This document shows, in pieces, positions 37,266-50,156 of a DNA stretch of 64,000 nucleotides (positions are counted from its first letter, which is position 1; each line of letters starts with the position of its first letter). The stretch covers positions 16,660,374 to 16,724,373 of the forward strand of contig NW_023998414.1 in assembly GCF_014805625.2 (NCBI RefSeq), given 5' to 3'. The translations under genes and the position numbers were made by a program. Under the pieces are notes generated by a model. That model was not told the origin of the DNA, did not search any database, and worked only from the letters and a program-made list of their open reading frames with translations. The DNA comes from Glossina fuscipes (Eukaryota; Arthropoda; Insecta; Diptera; Glossinidae).

Positions 37266-37320
37266 AAAAGAAAAAGAAAAGAAAAGAAAAGAAAAGAAAA
37301 GAAAAGAAAAAAAAAAAAAA
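37266..37320. repeat. (AAAAG)n simple repeat
   Basis: About nine AAAAG units followed by a poly-A run, in the 3' flank of the BCR/RhoGAP1A gene. The rest of 36990-38437, between convergent genes, shows no recognisable gene. Confidence 0.9.
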
Positions 37321-38437
37321 AAACGAAATACGTTGTTATAGCCAAAATAAATGAAAAAGAAAACAATTAAATAATGAAAAACAATTGTATCGTGATCTTT
37401 AGACAGATGTCACAAAAAAAAAAAAAGAAAGAAAAAAAAAAAGAAGAACAAAATCGCTTATGTTATTGATTCACTATACTCAGTATGCATCACAAAACAA
37501 TTAGACAATAACATATATCAAAAAGTAAATTATCTGACATTTATGAAATTTTTATTATTTTTTTTTTATATTTATTTATTATACTCAGTGACAAACTAAC
37601 TACAATCAAATAATTTTGTATGGCATTTAAGGACTGCATAATCACTGGAATGTATACTTACTCTTCAGAGGGTACAATCAGAATGTCGTATGGATCTGTA
37701 TCAGGTTCTGCTTTCAATTCATTAAAGTTGGCAAGCTTCTGTTTACTTCCAAAACTGACAAAGATGATTAGAAGACGAGCTAGACACGCTGGAGTTAGGA
37801 TATAATCAGATTTCGGCTTAAAAAACTACAGTAGACGTGATAAAGAAGCCTCATTTAATGAAATGTACGAGAAGGACGTTACCTATAAATGCAATTTCGG
37901 GATGACGTTACCGAACATACAAGCAAAGTTTAGAAACCTAGGTAAAATACATAATGGGTTCCATTTTTCATAATACAAAAAAAAGGCAAATAGCAGGAAG
38001 CAGATCACATACTCTGCTGCTCTCTAGCTTAAAGGTTGCATGTTTGCTTGCTATAGACATTTCTGTCAAAACAATTGTAGAAATCGTAAAATACGCACCA
38101 ACTTGGATCCCTGTTGAAATTAGCCTGTCACTGCCTATCACATTCCTCTCCAAAATTATACATCCAATAAATCGGAAGGAAAACATTTGTTAGAGTGCAT
38201 TGTGTTTCGGCAACCAATTTACTTTCCAAACCATTCGCCGCAGCATACATATTTAATAAAAAGATCTTTGAATTTCTTTCTCTCATATATAAAAATTTCT
38301 TTTTATATCAACATAATACATACACTACAAGGGTATTTTGTATTACATATACATACGTACATCTATAATAACACATAAATAGCTATTTCTATATATGCGA
38401 AAATACATATTTAATAAAATCTATATAAAAGCAAAAA

Positions 38438-41400
38438 TTATTCGTTTTGTTGCGTTGAGTTTGAATCGATCGCGAAAACCGCGCGATTTCCACGTTTGAC
38501 TTTATATGTGTCTAGAGCATTCGATTCTTGGGCTGCACGTTTGCGAAGCTCAGTGACATCTTCATCGGATGTCGACGCCCATTCGAGCACAAGACGTCTT
38601 CCGTATAAATGTGTGCTTTGACTAAGGGCTTCAAAAGCTTTTTTAGCATCACTTTTGGAAATAAAATCGACAAAACCAAAGCCACGATGGGTATCTTCTC
38701 CTGGTGTCATTTTGCGAGGCAAGCGTACACTACGCAGCTCCCCGAATGCCCTAAAAAATGATTATATTTTGTATATTTAAATATATATATATATGTATAT
38801 TGGATGTTTGCAAAAGTTTTGGTCAGCGGCTTCTACAGGTAAAAATGATAAAGACGCGGGAAATACCATTGTACATAAAGGTTGAATTCGATGGTTTTGA
38901 CTTTCTTTTACATAAAATAAATTTTGAATTATTCAGCGTACGTTGACGCTAATCATGGGCCGCTCAAAATTCTTCTTCCCAATTTATGACTTTTGTTGTC
39001 GATTTGAAGAAATCTGCTACCGAAGACCGCCAAACATGTTCAGAGGCTTATGGTGGTGCTGCTCCCAATTGTCGATTTTGGGTTAAACTTAAATGCCCTT
39101 TTTTGGACACTTGTTGAAAAAGTTATCCACCATACATTGTTCCAGCTCAAATGGAAAGTTCTGCTACATCCGACGTACTCATCAGGGATGACGCCTCCTG
39201 ATTACCACTTATTCGGATCAGTGCAGCAAGGCTTGGCTGGCACGTGAGTCCGCAAAGTTGAAGTGGGAAAACAGCTCGGTGGGCGGACAGTTGCCAATCC
39301 AATATAATGTCATGTTTTTCGGATGGAAACTATTTTGGTTAATACAAATTGTACCAATTTTCCACAATAAATGCCTTTTTCAAGTGAAAAAGTGATCAAA
39401 AGTTGTGCAAACACCTAATATATATGTAAATGTTTAAAAAACAAACATAAAGTGTTATCTTATATACTTAAATATATCTTGGACTTCTTTCATTTTTGCC
39501 TGGAAGGCTATGTTGCGTACTAGAATTTTGGTGCCGGTTTGTTTTGTCAAAGAAACCTTCTTACGTTGTGCTTTGACTTGATCTTCGCTATCTCTGAAAA
39601 GCAAAAAACCAAAAATTCATAAATTATACTTTAAATTGTTCATGGTTGGGTAATTTACTTAAGCGTGCGATCACTGCGTTTTAATTCCACCTGATTGCCA
39701 TCTATAGTGGTAAATTGCATTATTTTTAATGCCTTGTCCGCGGTAGACGCTTTTTTAAATTGTATGAAGCCGTAACCCAAGGACAATATGTCTTGCGGAT
39801 TGCTCGTATCCCGCCGTTTAGCAATTTCCACTGTGTGTATCGCACCCAAACCTTTGAAGTGATTATAAATTGTCTCTTGTTTCGTTTTAAAGTTAATATT
39901 GCGTAAAAATAGTGTTGTATTCGGCTCGGGGCAACTATCGTCCTTTTCTTCACACTCTTCTTCTGACTTTTCTTTATTTCCCTCTTGTTCATAAGATTGA
40001 TGTCCTTGCGATTCCAATTGCTCTGTCTGTTTAATATTTTTTTTGTCCTGTGTGTTTTTCTCTTCGGTAAATGTGTCTACCGTGCTCGTTCTATTATCAC
40101 CCGAAAGAGTATTCTCCGGGGCCCATTCCAAGTAAAGCGGTACGCTTTTAAATTTGCTATATGCAAGTTTTTTGAACGCCTGCCGAGCTTCTCCCGCATC
40201 ACAATATTCAACAATAGCTGTAACACCGGTAGGAGGTAAGATGAATCTGCTAATGGGCCCATAAGTGCCAAATAAGAGTTTCAAATCATTTATGTTTGCA
40301 TCGTGTGGAAGGTTTTTAACTAAAATTGTTGTTTTCGAACGTTTCATTACTGGGCCATCAAAAACATTCAGCTGAACGCCATTATCCTCCAAAAATTTCT
40401 TCATTTCTATGACTGTTTGCGTTTCGCCTAAGGCCAATCGCACTGCTGCACTTGAACCGCCCTCGGCTGTATCAAAAATTTGCTCTTTGGTTGTTTCAAA
40501 CTTCTGTGCTAAAATTTCAGCGACTGCATTTGACCCAAGAAACAATGTGTTCCAGTTAACACTTTGTTGAGCGCTTTTTTTTAGCTTTAATTCTTTTTTC
40601 TCTTTAAAAGTTAGCCCAGCGTCGTTCTCGTCATCAGCTTCTTTCGTTTTACTTTTACCAGGCATTAAATGTAAAAGGCGACCATGAAAAGTGCTTCCGT
40701 CTAGCTGATTGAACGCTTTAATAGCATGCTCCGGCATCAAGTAAGTAACCGTGCCGAAACCTTTAATTTGACGTGTGACAGAGTCTATCGGCAAATTCAA
40801 TTCTGCGACAGGACCAAATTGTTCGAATAATTTTTGTAATTCATCTTCGTTTACTGTATAGGTTAAATTACGGAAGAAAATCTTCCCGGATTCTGATATA
40901 TCCTCTTCATTACATAAACTGTCTGCTTGCTGTTTCCATTTCGAATGATGGGCATTTAAAGGCACCGCCGTCATCCTACTTTCCAAGTTGTTTAACTTAT
41001 TTTTGGTGATTTTGTTTTTCTCAGTGAAATCCGAAAAGAACACTTGTTTGCTTTTAATGAAGCTTTTGTTCTTTAGCATAGCTCTTTTCATGTCTTTCTC
41101 AGTTTTAAAGCCGACATAGCAAAATCCGTGAATTTTCGTAGGTAAACGCACTGAATAAGGCTTTAGAGGCTTAAAAAATTTTAATACATCCTGCCGCTTA
41201 GTCTTATAGGGCACATTATGAATTTTAATAGTAAATAGGTCCAAGTTAGGTTTGCTTTGCTTTGTTGTACTGATATTTAAATCATTCTTGTTATCTATTA
41301 AAGACTTCATATATTCTAAATCACTTATTGATTTGGTAGCCAATCTTTCTTCTCTGTCCGCTATGTCATGGTCATCCTTTTCTGGCAACTCATTATTATC

Positions 41401-41984
41401 GTCCGCGTTTTCCTCCACATCCTCTTCATTGTCGCTTTTACTAGATGGAGACGCGTCCTCCTTGATTTTCGCATCATTTGCCCAAAGCAAACGATGTTTG
41501 TCATGAGCTTGTAAAAATTCCTTAAATTCTGCATCGTCTTTATATTTTTCTACTATCTCTTTTAATTTGGAGATTTTGTTCACATTTTCCTTAGAATTCA
41601 CAGTTTTTTCGTTCATCAAATCAAGCAATTTTTGCTTTTCTTTGGTGTATTTACTCCATGGTCTTGGCTTGTTCTCAGTTCCCAAATCCCCGCATAATTC
41701 AACCCGAATACGACGTGTGTGAATGCAAGTTTTATCAAAAAACTCAAGAGCTTTCTTGGCTTCATCCTCCGCCTGATATCCTATGAAGCAAAATTGACGG
41801 AACGTTCCTTCCGGAGTATACTTCATGGATATATCCGTGATGTGCCCCGTCGCACTGAATATATTTCTCAATTCATTTTCGTCAATCTGGCAAAAATCGT
41901 CAACCAAATCAAACAATTCTCGCGTCACATATCGATTTAACTACTTACCTTCTTCGGTAGTTGTTTGACTATAATTCTTGACAT
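38438..41984 (-). CDS. RBM19: RBM19/Mrd1, six-RRM ribosome biogenesis factor
   Basis: A nucleolar RNA-binding protein for pre-rRNA processing (yeast Mrd1, vertebrate RBM19). Exons in transcript order: 41984-41949, 41886-39659, 39593-39468, 38750-38438, total 2703 nt (900 residues; human 960). Six RRMs: RRM1 residues 1-80 (MSRIIVKQLPKK...CFIGYQ), RRM2 about 229-300 (KIHNVPYKT...GFCYVGF), RRM3 about 348-425 (KIFFRNLTYT...GFGTVTY), RRM4 about 531-605 (TILVKNLPHD), RRM5 about 669-755 (TLFLRNINFK...GYGFIQF), RRM6 about 777-860 (KILVRNIAFQ...GFGFVDF). The 12-codon first exon is separated by a 62-nt intron; reading through that intron gives a false N-terminus without RNP2. The last intron (38751-39467) is almost entirely a mariner relic. 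RBM28 is excluded by the RRM number and RRM6 sequence (STHLYGRRLVLEWA). Confidence 0.94.
38800..39418 (+). mobile_element. Internally deleted mariner in an RBM19 intron
   Basis: Starts TTGGATGTTTGCAAAAGTTT and ends with the complement of TTAGGTGTTTGCACAACTTT; TA dinucleotides flank both ends (38798-38799, 39419-39420). At 619 bp it is about half a full mariner. Plus-strand pieces include LLHPTYSSGMTPPDYHLFGS, which matches the last catalytic block of mariner transposase (PHPPYSPDLAPSDYHLF), then VQQGLAGT. Frames are broken, so it is inactive. Confidence 0.85.
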
Positions 41985-44710
41985 TTTCGAAACCCTTTCT
42001 TTCAAAAGTCGCGTTAATTATTGTTGAAGTTTCAAACCCAAATATTTGTTTTTTTATCAGCACGTGAAAATAGCATTGTTGCCAATCTGATTATTTTTCT
42101 TTAAAATTAGGAATTGATACCGAAAATAGAGACGTAGCTATTTAAATTCCTCTGAACAAAGCTGCAGGGGCATAATCACACATCTGAAAGCCAATTTAGG
42201 TTTTCGTCTTCCCGCTGGTATGGGATCGTGTACCTGATAGCACTCAGCATTGGTTGATGACGATCATCGGTTTCTTGGGATCACGTAGGCACAATCGTTG
42301 TTAACTATACTCTGTCACACTTCTCAAGTTATAAGAGAAAACAACTGTAAATTCAAAACAAAATAATTTCCAAACTAAATTGTTTATTTGCGAACAGCTG
42401 AGCCAACATGAAAAATTAGAGAAAAAACTTGATAAATAAAAACAAAATTTATTGAGCAAAAAAAGTGAGAGAAAATTGCAAATAACGAAAACTTTTTCTC
42501 CACTTCTTCTTAAACTAGGACATAGCAAGCTGCTTAAGCCAAAAGAAGATGGCACGAAATATTGCATTTAAAGACGTTCCCGCCCATCTGATTATATCTT
42601 CGTTTAGCTACTTGTGGGCAAAAAGAGCAGCGTATTTGGGCTGTTTAAGTTGAATAGTGGCAATTTTTTCAAGAGGATATGTGACAATGGATAATACTTG
42701 AATTCATTGTCGCACTGCAGAGTCAACTCGGCACTAAGCTGAGTGGACAGCAACCGGTACAAGCCGTCCGGGAAAGTTAAGGCGTCCGTACTTTGGGGCG
42801 CACCGTATAATATTCATAGACCACGAGCTTATTGCGTAATGCTTTATATCGCAGTTTTAAAATCAATCCATAACGAAAGCGTAATGAGAGCACAGAACTT
42901 TATCACCTTTTAAACTATAGCGCGCATCTTTTTACATCAGTTTTATATTTCCATGATACCGTGACATTGTACGCTTTCATAACAATTCCTATTTATGCTC
43001 GTATAAGTTGATTCTGGTTTTCGTTTTGTTTATATATGATTTTAGTACCTTTCAAATAAATACTTAAATTATTTTTATTTATTATGACTTGATATACTTA
43101 TTATTATACTTATAAGAGATGTTGTTCACATAGCGACAACGAATACTTTGCACACAAAAGCTATCGGAGCAGGTTAGAAGTTTACAAGGCGAATTCCTTC
43201 ACCTTAGTCTTTAACTGGACAATTACTAAATCGGCGCAATTATTCTACTTTAATAGTAGAATCTTATAACGATAATATCAAAAATGTGTGTGTGCTCCGG
43301 ATGGAGCTTTCATCTAGTCTGGAAAACCTAATGCGTTTCGTATATCGCATCGTATATCGCATATATAATAAATAGGCAATGGTTCGAACCAACAACCATG
43401 TTTGCATATTTGATTAATTGTAGGCGTACTTTTGATCCAGTTTGTCTAAAATTGACAATTGACTGGAAGTAAAAACTTTTCACCATGGAGCCTATAATTT
43501 AGGAAAAAAAAGTTTCTTGACTTGACAATAGCTTCTTTTTTTGGATAAAGTTTTGAGGCCGTGATCGTGATATTAAAATACAAACGTAGCAGGTAGTAAT
43601 AGGACTCTTCCGCGCAGTCTACGCGATCACTCAGTCGGATCGGAATTAAAATCTTCAATTTTTAATCAAAACAAATCGATATTTTGTTAATAAATAATGT
43701 TCAACTTTGTTTATCACAAACTCTCTTCCCTTTAGATATTGTGAAATGGAAGAATGGAAAAAAATGAAAATTTCTGAAGTTACGATGCTTATGCTAATGA
43801 GGTTTGCAAGATGAAATCTTTTACATCATATGAAATTTTGACACGCCCATAATTATCCCTTTACGTCATTCTTGAGTGTTCAGGGAATCACTTTATCTCG
43901 AAAGAGCAAACAAAAAACATGAATATATATAACGCATTTATAGCAGATAATGCGAAGCGGTGCACATCGGCTCCATTGCAATATTATATACATAAACGGC
44001 TGTTTGGCAGCCCTACAATTAATCTTTAACGAAAATTGTGATCAATTCGTTTCCTCCAGTCAAGAGAGTATCTTTAAAGTGCTAGGTTGTGCTTTAAGAG
44101 AGCTACGGGAACTGAAAACTGAAAAGCGCCCGACAAGAAGTATCGGAATTTGAAAAGTTGTAAGCTCGGTGAGAAGGAAATTTGTGTGCGTTCAAACAAA
44201 CATTGGCTTATGTGAATTTCATTTCTGTGTTTATAAATTATAAACACAAAATAAATATCATTTAAAAAAAGTGCTCGAGTTTTGTTTTTTTTTTTGTTTA
44301 CTGATGTTAAGTACATATAAAAAAAAATATCTGCATTGTGTTTTCACTGTAGTGTGCAGTTTTACTATGAAAATATATATATATATTTATATATATACAT
44401 ATATGTAGAAGACGTGGTGGTAAGTGGTACATACTTTCCTACTTTCAAATTGTGCTACATCTAAATATGCAGATGCTGTTATTGAAGCACTAATTAGGCT
44501 CATAAATATTATTGCTATGTTGAAGCAGAACAGCATATTTTATTGTTATTGCCATTGTCAGGTATGCTTGTTATTGTCTAAACTTAGAAAAAAAAGCTCG
44601 TAGTATTCTAATAAACAATAGCGCGATGCAATAATAATAAAAGATAAATAATAGAATAAATCAATAGTCAGAGAATTTTTTTGCTTTACTGCATAGTGGA
44701 GAGAACCGAA
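41985..44710. other. Intergenic AT-rich stretch
   Basis: Upstream of RBM19 I see short chance frames only, for example ATG at 42549 with 34 codons. No splice-supported exon or repeat family member is clear. Confidence 0.4.
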
Positions 44711-44743
44711 TCGGATCGGATCGGATCGGATCGGATCGGATCG
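44711..44743. repeat. (TCGGA)n pentanucleotide repeat
   Basis: Six exact TCGGA units plus a partial one end three bases before an ATG in strong context (CGCCATGG). It may lie in the 5' UTR of the candidate exon that follows. Confidence 0.9.
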
Positions 44744-44745
44744 CC

Positions 44746-44813
44746 ATGGATGGACAACAAAAAGTACAAAGAAATCTAAATCATGTAGACAAGCAATTAA
44801 CGCAGCTGAACAG
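44746..44813 (+). other. Candidate first coding exon, possibly of the harmonin gene
   Basis: ATG in the context GATCGCCATGG opens 22 codons, MDGQQKVQRNLNHVDKQLTQ then LN, ending in phase 2 at a donor CAG|GTAGTT. The next plausible plus-strand coding exon, after TCTCGCAG at 50157, starts in the matching phase, so the two would fuse in frame to the harmonin PDZ region. The peptide does not resemble the vertebrate harmonin N-domain, and the intervening 5.3 kb could hide other genes. Confidence 0.35.
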
Positions 44814-45209
44814 GTAGTTGATTGTTCGCTGCGCTTAGACTAAGCACTACATCTAAGGCAGTCAAACAAGATTTTCTATTCAATTGAACTCAATGTAGAT
44901 GTTCTTTTGTGTTTTGCTTTGTACATGTGCGAAACTTTTGCTTTTAATGATTACAAAAAATGATAATAATAATAATAATAATAATACTGATAATAATTGC
45001 AGAGTATTTCTGCAAACATAGACATATGTCTATGCCTGCGCATGTAGGTGCAATATATAACCCATTCATCACATTCCTTAGCCGGTTTCGAAAGCATACA
45101 ATAATGTTCAAGATTCACACGATCAATAAATTTAATTACTATGCCTTCAAGTTTTTCTATCTACTTAATACTTTTCATCATTCTACATAAATAATATTAC
45201 ATAATAATA

Positions 45210-45945
45210 ATGGGGGGTGTTACGTTAATTTTGGCAATTTTTTTGACTTGGAAAACGCATTTATTTATTGAGAAAAATTCATACAATACACAATATGTTT
45301 TATTGATCACCATATTTTCGATCAATTTCTACTACTAACTTTTGCCCATCTTTCTTTTGCCCAAGACGGTGATGCCGCGTTGGAAGAACGACAGCGATTT
45401 GGCAGGGATTCAATCGTCGACTCATTTTCGCACTTTACTTCAACTTTGTAGAGCCGCGTGCCAGCCAAGCCGTACTGCATTGATCTGAACAAGTCGTATT
45501 CAGAAGTCGTATTCGCATCCGTTGAATGCGCTGGGCGCGATGGAACTCCCGTGCGAGCTGCAACAGTCCTCTCCCATCGCATGTACACGCTTAGAAATAG
45601 TACATTGCTAAGCTGTTCGAACGTTCTTTGCGAGCTTGTTTTCGAACTTTTTTCGTTTGCTCCTCCAGATCGTTCTTTGTTATTGACATCAAACTCACCT
45701 CTTTTTAAATCGTTGACGATAGCAAATTTCCTTCGAATCAAACAACAAAAGCAATTAATGTCCAAAAGGACAATTTTGAGCGTTTCATTCTATTCTATTA
45801 ACGTTTGTAAATGCTGAATAACTCAACGAGGAGCGGATATCTTATGTAGAGAAAGTTCAAAATCATCGAATTTAATCGTTATGTACACTGGTATGTCTCT
45901 GCTTTTAGTCAGAAGTCGCTGGCCAAAATTAGCGCAACCACCTAA
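45210..45945 (-). mobile_element. Internally deleted mariner
   Basis: Inverted ends: the plus strand has GGTGTTACGTTAATTTTGGC at 45216, and the complement of 45922-45942 reads GGTGGTTGCGCTAATTTTGG. A minus-strand frame (45765-45322) keeps transposase N-terminal sequence (LKRGEFDVNNKERSGG) joined directly to the C-terminal block EYDLFRSMQYGLAGTRL, so the catalytic middle is missing. TA lies next to both ends. It is inactive. Confidence 0.8.
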
Positions 45946-48569
45946 TATAATTTATATAATATGTCATCCGTCCAAGACATATAGATATACAGATATGTAA
46001 ATACATGATAAACAGCAAAATTCATACAAAGTTGTTTACAAAATGAGATTTGGCATAAACGCATAAAAGTCCGGTGCGGCCAGCGAGCTGCCACAGCATT
46101 TATAATTAAGATAAGAACTTTCCGTTAACTTGAAGTTGGCAAATGTTCAAGATTTACTTGAAAATGTTTACGGCTTTTTTATTCGTTATTTTTAATGATT
46201 TCCTCATCTAACTCGGACGTTACCTGACGACTTGCTTCGCTTAGCTTTAATTTAAGGAAATGAATGAAAGAAATTCAAATATGCGCTTAACATTTATCTA
46301 CCAATAGGATGATCCTCTCTGCTCTGCTCCTATAGACGGCAGAATTTTGTCCCGATACCCTCGGCTTCGTATGTATTCTCATGTACGCAGTTTTCCCGCT
46401 TCATATCTAATAGGTATCACTCGCAGGCATTCATTTGTTCTTAGTATACCATAATACCGTAATCTTCCAAATCCAAATTGAAACTTTCTAATTCGTATAG
46501 TATAGCGTTGCGACTGTAACGATTGACTTGAAACGTGTCTGCAAAATTTTGTACAACTTTCCATCATCACCTTAATAGAAACAGGATTTTCTAAAGTCAT
46601 AATATAAGTGTGTACTTAGACGCATATATTGCTTGTGTATGTAATGTGTAGTACGCGTGCAGTGCAATATAATGCTAAAGTTTCATTTTAAGCTATTTGT
46701 CATTAGGATTGCAATCAACTGTTAATTACGGGTAACGTGTGCATACCTATGTTCGTTCAAATCGAAAAATTTTCTGTTTCATGTCGATCACTGACGAAAG
46801 AAAATCGCTAGACTTGCCCTACCGGTATAAGTATAACCAATCATATATACTTGCGACTTGGGATAACGCTAATCGAATCGAAATTATTTTTGGGTAAACA
46901 TTTCGAATTTGATCTCGTACTGCCTTACAATTCGAACAAACCTTTGTTGTAAGATTATAATAATTAAAAATGTTGTTCATTGTTAATATTAGGAAATGCA
47001 AACATGACTTCCATAGGATGAACAAACAATCCGCTTGTCAAGGGTATCCACAATGCAAGCATATTTCTGGTATTGTCATAACATTGAAAGCATCGTTCAA
47101 ACAATCAATCAATTTTCTATTGAAATATGTGTTAATCGAAAGAACTAATGTGTGCTGATAATAGCGGAGGAGGTTAGAGATGCAAACCTCATTCCTGAAT
47201 GAGTTTTCCCATATGAGGTCGATACTGAATAATACTGAAAACTTATCACGCCCATTTTATGTCGCTAGCCAGTTATTGCTGGTGGCACTTCATAGTGATA
47301 GATTTATTTATGATTATTATAATTTATGTGTGACCATAATATACTATTGACTCACACATACTGTATCTGTGTGGTTATTTAAGCTTTGCATGTCGTAACG
47401 CCTTCACTGTTCACCACTTTTAGGAATTTGGCAGCAACTATTTTTCAGATTAAGAAGGAAAACTAACGATACTACTTTCAAATGGGGGAGTTAAAGCTTT
47501 ATTCGGTGATAATACATAATACAATGTTACCTAAATTCTCTCTTCTTAAGGAAGTGGCGGAGTCAATCGAATAGCCGATCCGAATAATTAATTCTTTAGC
47601 AAAAACACTTAAAAGAAATATTAATGCTTGACTCATTTTGCTCAATCTTGCATCAGATAGAAAACTACATCACTTCGTGGAAATTTTGAAATGGCACACT
47701 ATTGCCTATTTCTGTAATAATAATTAAATTTTTATTAACACGAGTTAGGTAAGCAAATTATCTTAGACGTTGTATCATTTATTTCTGATGTTGTTTTATC
47801 ATCCATTACCTACTTCCATGAATAATACATAAACTTGTTGCCCAATTCCCTTTATCTTTTTCTTTTTGTCGTTTATCTTCATAATTGAATACTTTTTCAT
47901 TCCTAATTTATTCTATTTATCTATGCATCTTCCATCGGTTTGCCGTTTAGGCAAACAAACACTTACCTTTTCGAGGCCATAAGTCAATGAAACAATGCTA
48001 AAAAAATTATGCAATTCGCCCTTCGCCTACATGCACGCCCGCGGTAAAGGGGAAACTAAAACAGCCTTGAAACAAAAAAAAAACAATAATTTTCGATTCT
48101 GTGACGATATTTCGGAAATTCGCTACCCACCTACATGTTTTTCAAATACGTCTGCATATTTGGATCGATCATCAATACGCTCACAATTAAGGATAATGCT
48201 AGTGTGTGTTAGAATAAATGAGAAATAAATTGGAATTAAAATTTGATCGGAAATTTTTGCCATACTAATGAGACGATCATACTGAACATGAAGTTGATCC
48301 TCACGAATATTTCTGATGATAAGTTTTTAGAAACATCTGGACGGGATCGAAAGTTGTGGACAAAATTAGGGTCAACGGTATCTCGAAAACTGTAATAAAA
48401 TGTAGAAAAAAAGTAATTATAGGCGTTTAAAGGTCACTTCATAAATTAGGCAAAGCTAGAAGTAACTTCCGATGCAGTTACGCAAAATCTATAGTTCGTA
48501 TTTATTCATTATAAGTCACCGAACCAAACGAGCTTTTGTTTTTACTATATCGATAAGGATTCAGTTCAA

Positions 48570-48749
48570 AAAGTGCATATCCGACATGTAATGCTTTGGG
48601 ATTTTAAACAAGGCAATAGCGCTAAGGCGACATCTGAAAAAATATGCACCGTATACGGTAAAGGACTGATAACTGATCGGGCAGTTGGAAGATGGTTTCG
48701 AAAAGTCCATTCTGGAGATACGATCTTAAAAGACCGGATGTCTTTCTGA
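48570..48749 (+). pseudogene. Mariner transposase N-terminal fragment
   Basis: Sixty codons read HIRHVMLWDFKQGNSAKATS, then EKICTVYG, and AVGRWFRKVHSGDTILKDR, the DNA-binding helix-turn-helix region of irritans/mauritiana-type mariners (HIL..F..GK.A..TA..IC.VYG...V..WF..F.SG). It stops where the downstream domain should continue. Confidence 0.7.
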
Positions 48750-49129
48750 GTTTGACGACAAGCTTGTCTTGTCTTGGGATAATCCTTAGGGCGATGTATT
48801 ATAGTATTCTTATTTTTTCTTTAACTTTTCTTTTCGCCTACGACATCTAACACGACGTTGGTCGGAAAAAAGTGAGGGAATAGAAAAGGGAGTATGCGAA
48901 GTTTAGCGCGTATATGTGCACCACTACCTGATGCGCCTTTACCGACTGGCATAGCTATGGCTTAGTAAGCGCTCTACTGCACCGAAATTTCGACCCGCGA
49001 ACGCTGACTTGAAAGTCGACATGATTCAATTTGCTTTATTCCATGATTTCTCGACCGATTGCTTAATTCGAATGAATTAAACCGAATGTATGAAATATGT
49101 ATTAATGTGACGGCTATTTAAAAATGGAA

Positions 49130-49225
49130 GGTTACGTGGAAAGTGTCCGAAAAAGTGGTCCGATCCGAAACATTTTCAATAGTGTTCGTCCTTGAATGCA
49201 AACCATAAGTGGTTTAGGGTATAAT
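49130..49225 (+). repeat. Dispersed-repeat fragment
   Basis: Contains AAGTGGTCCGATCCGAAACA, then TTTTCAATAGTGTTCGTCCTTG, the same blocks as at 63350-63400 (+) and, reversed, at 2760-2820. Confidence 0.6.
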
Positions 49226-50156
49226 ATGATTGTTGCCTTGCTTGGAACTTGTAATGTCTCTGCGATCTTGTCCGAAGTATGCGTTGTAGACTTAATAATA
49301 ATGAAGTCATTCTTTAAATCTCTCTACATATATAGAAAATGAAAACGTTTGGAATTTAATTTGCTAAGTTAATGTATAAAAATTAATTCACCGTTTAGTA
49401 CAATGTAGTAGACAATGTACATAGGCGTGTTGCATATTCAGATAGATAGGTTGTGTTATTGAACTTTATTATTTTAAAATAAATCCATGATGCATAAGGC
49501 AAGCTACCGTGTGAAGCACGTACATACATACATACATACATATACATATCGGTATACATTTATATGCATTCGTTATTTGCACTATAAATATTTATGTTTA
49601 GGTTTACGTTCATTCACTGTTATGTCACTGTCACGACGGCTGAAATGAACACAGACAGGCAACCAACCTGTACCAAGCAGCTGGCACTTTCAATAAAGTG
49701 AAGATGTTCCTGGTTTTATTTATTTTTCATTTTTTTTCCATTAAAGAGAAAGCGCATAATTTATTAAGCAGACAAAACTTGATTTTTTGCCTGACAGTTC
49801 ATGGAGATCAAAAGTTGAAATTGGCTAAAAGGAACACAAAAGTGAGAAAGTTGTAAACGGGTTGGGCACATCTGAGATAGAAAAACAAAAAAAAAACAAA
49901 CACAAACACATAAAAAAAGATAAGAGAATCCGGGAAAGGACCTGAAAGTATGAGAGGCGGCGATTAATATTGAAATGATTGATAAACAACAACAAAACAA
50001 AATGTGAGAGTAGTTTGGTATTTTTATTCATATGTAAAAATGTTGAAGCACAACCTTCAATTATTTCAATTAGATTTATATATAGTATGTACTATGCGTG
50101 CGTATATATAGATATGTGTGTTCATTTACCAATTGCTGGCTTTTAATATCTCGCAG

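Noticed and set aside
37620..37805. 61-codon frame downstream of the BCR gene
   Set aside because: No splice sites, no recognisable motif, and it lies between two convergent gene ends.
41887..41928. ATG at 41928 as RBM19 start (MTRELFDLVDDFCQ)
   Set aside because: This reads through a 62-nt intron. The spliced exon 41984-41949 supplies MSRIIVKQLPKK, the expected first strand of RRM1.
42549..42653. 34-codon frame starting MARNIAFKDVPAHL in fair context
   Set aside because: Short, unspliced and without homology or downstream exon; not distinguishable from chance.
43375..43400. GGTTCGAACC resembling a tRNA T-arm
   Set aside because: No acceptor, D- or anticodon arm of the right spacing is found upstream.
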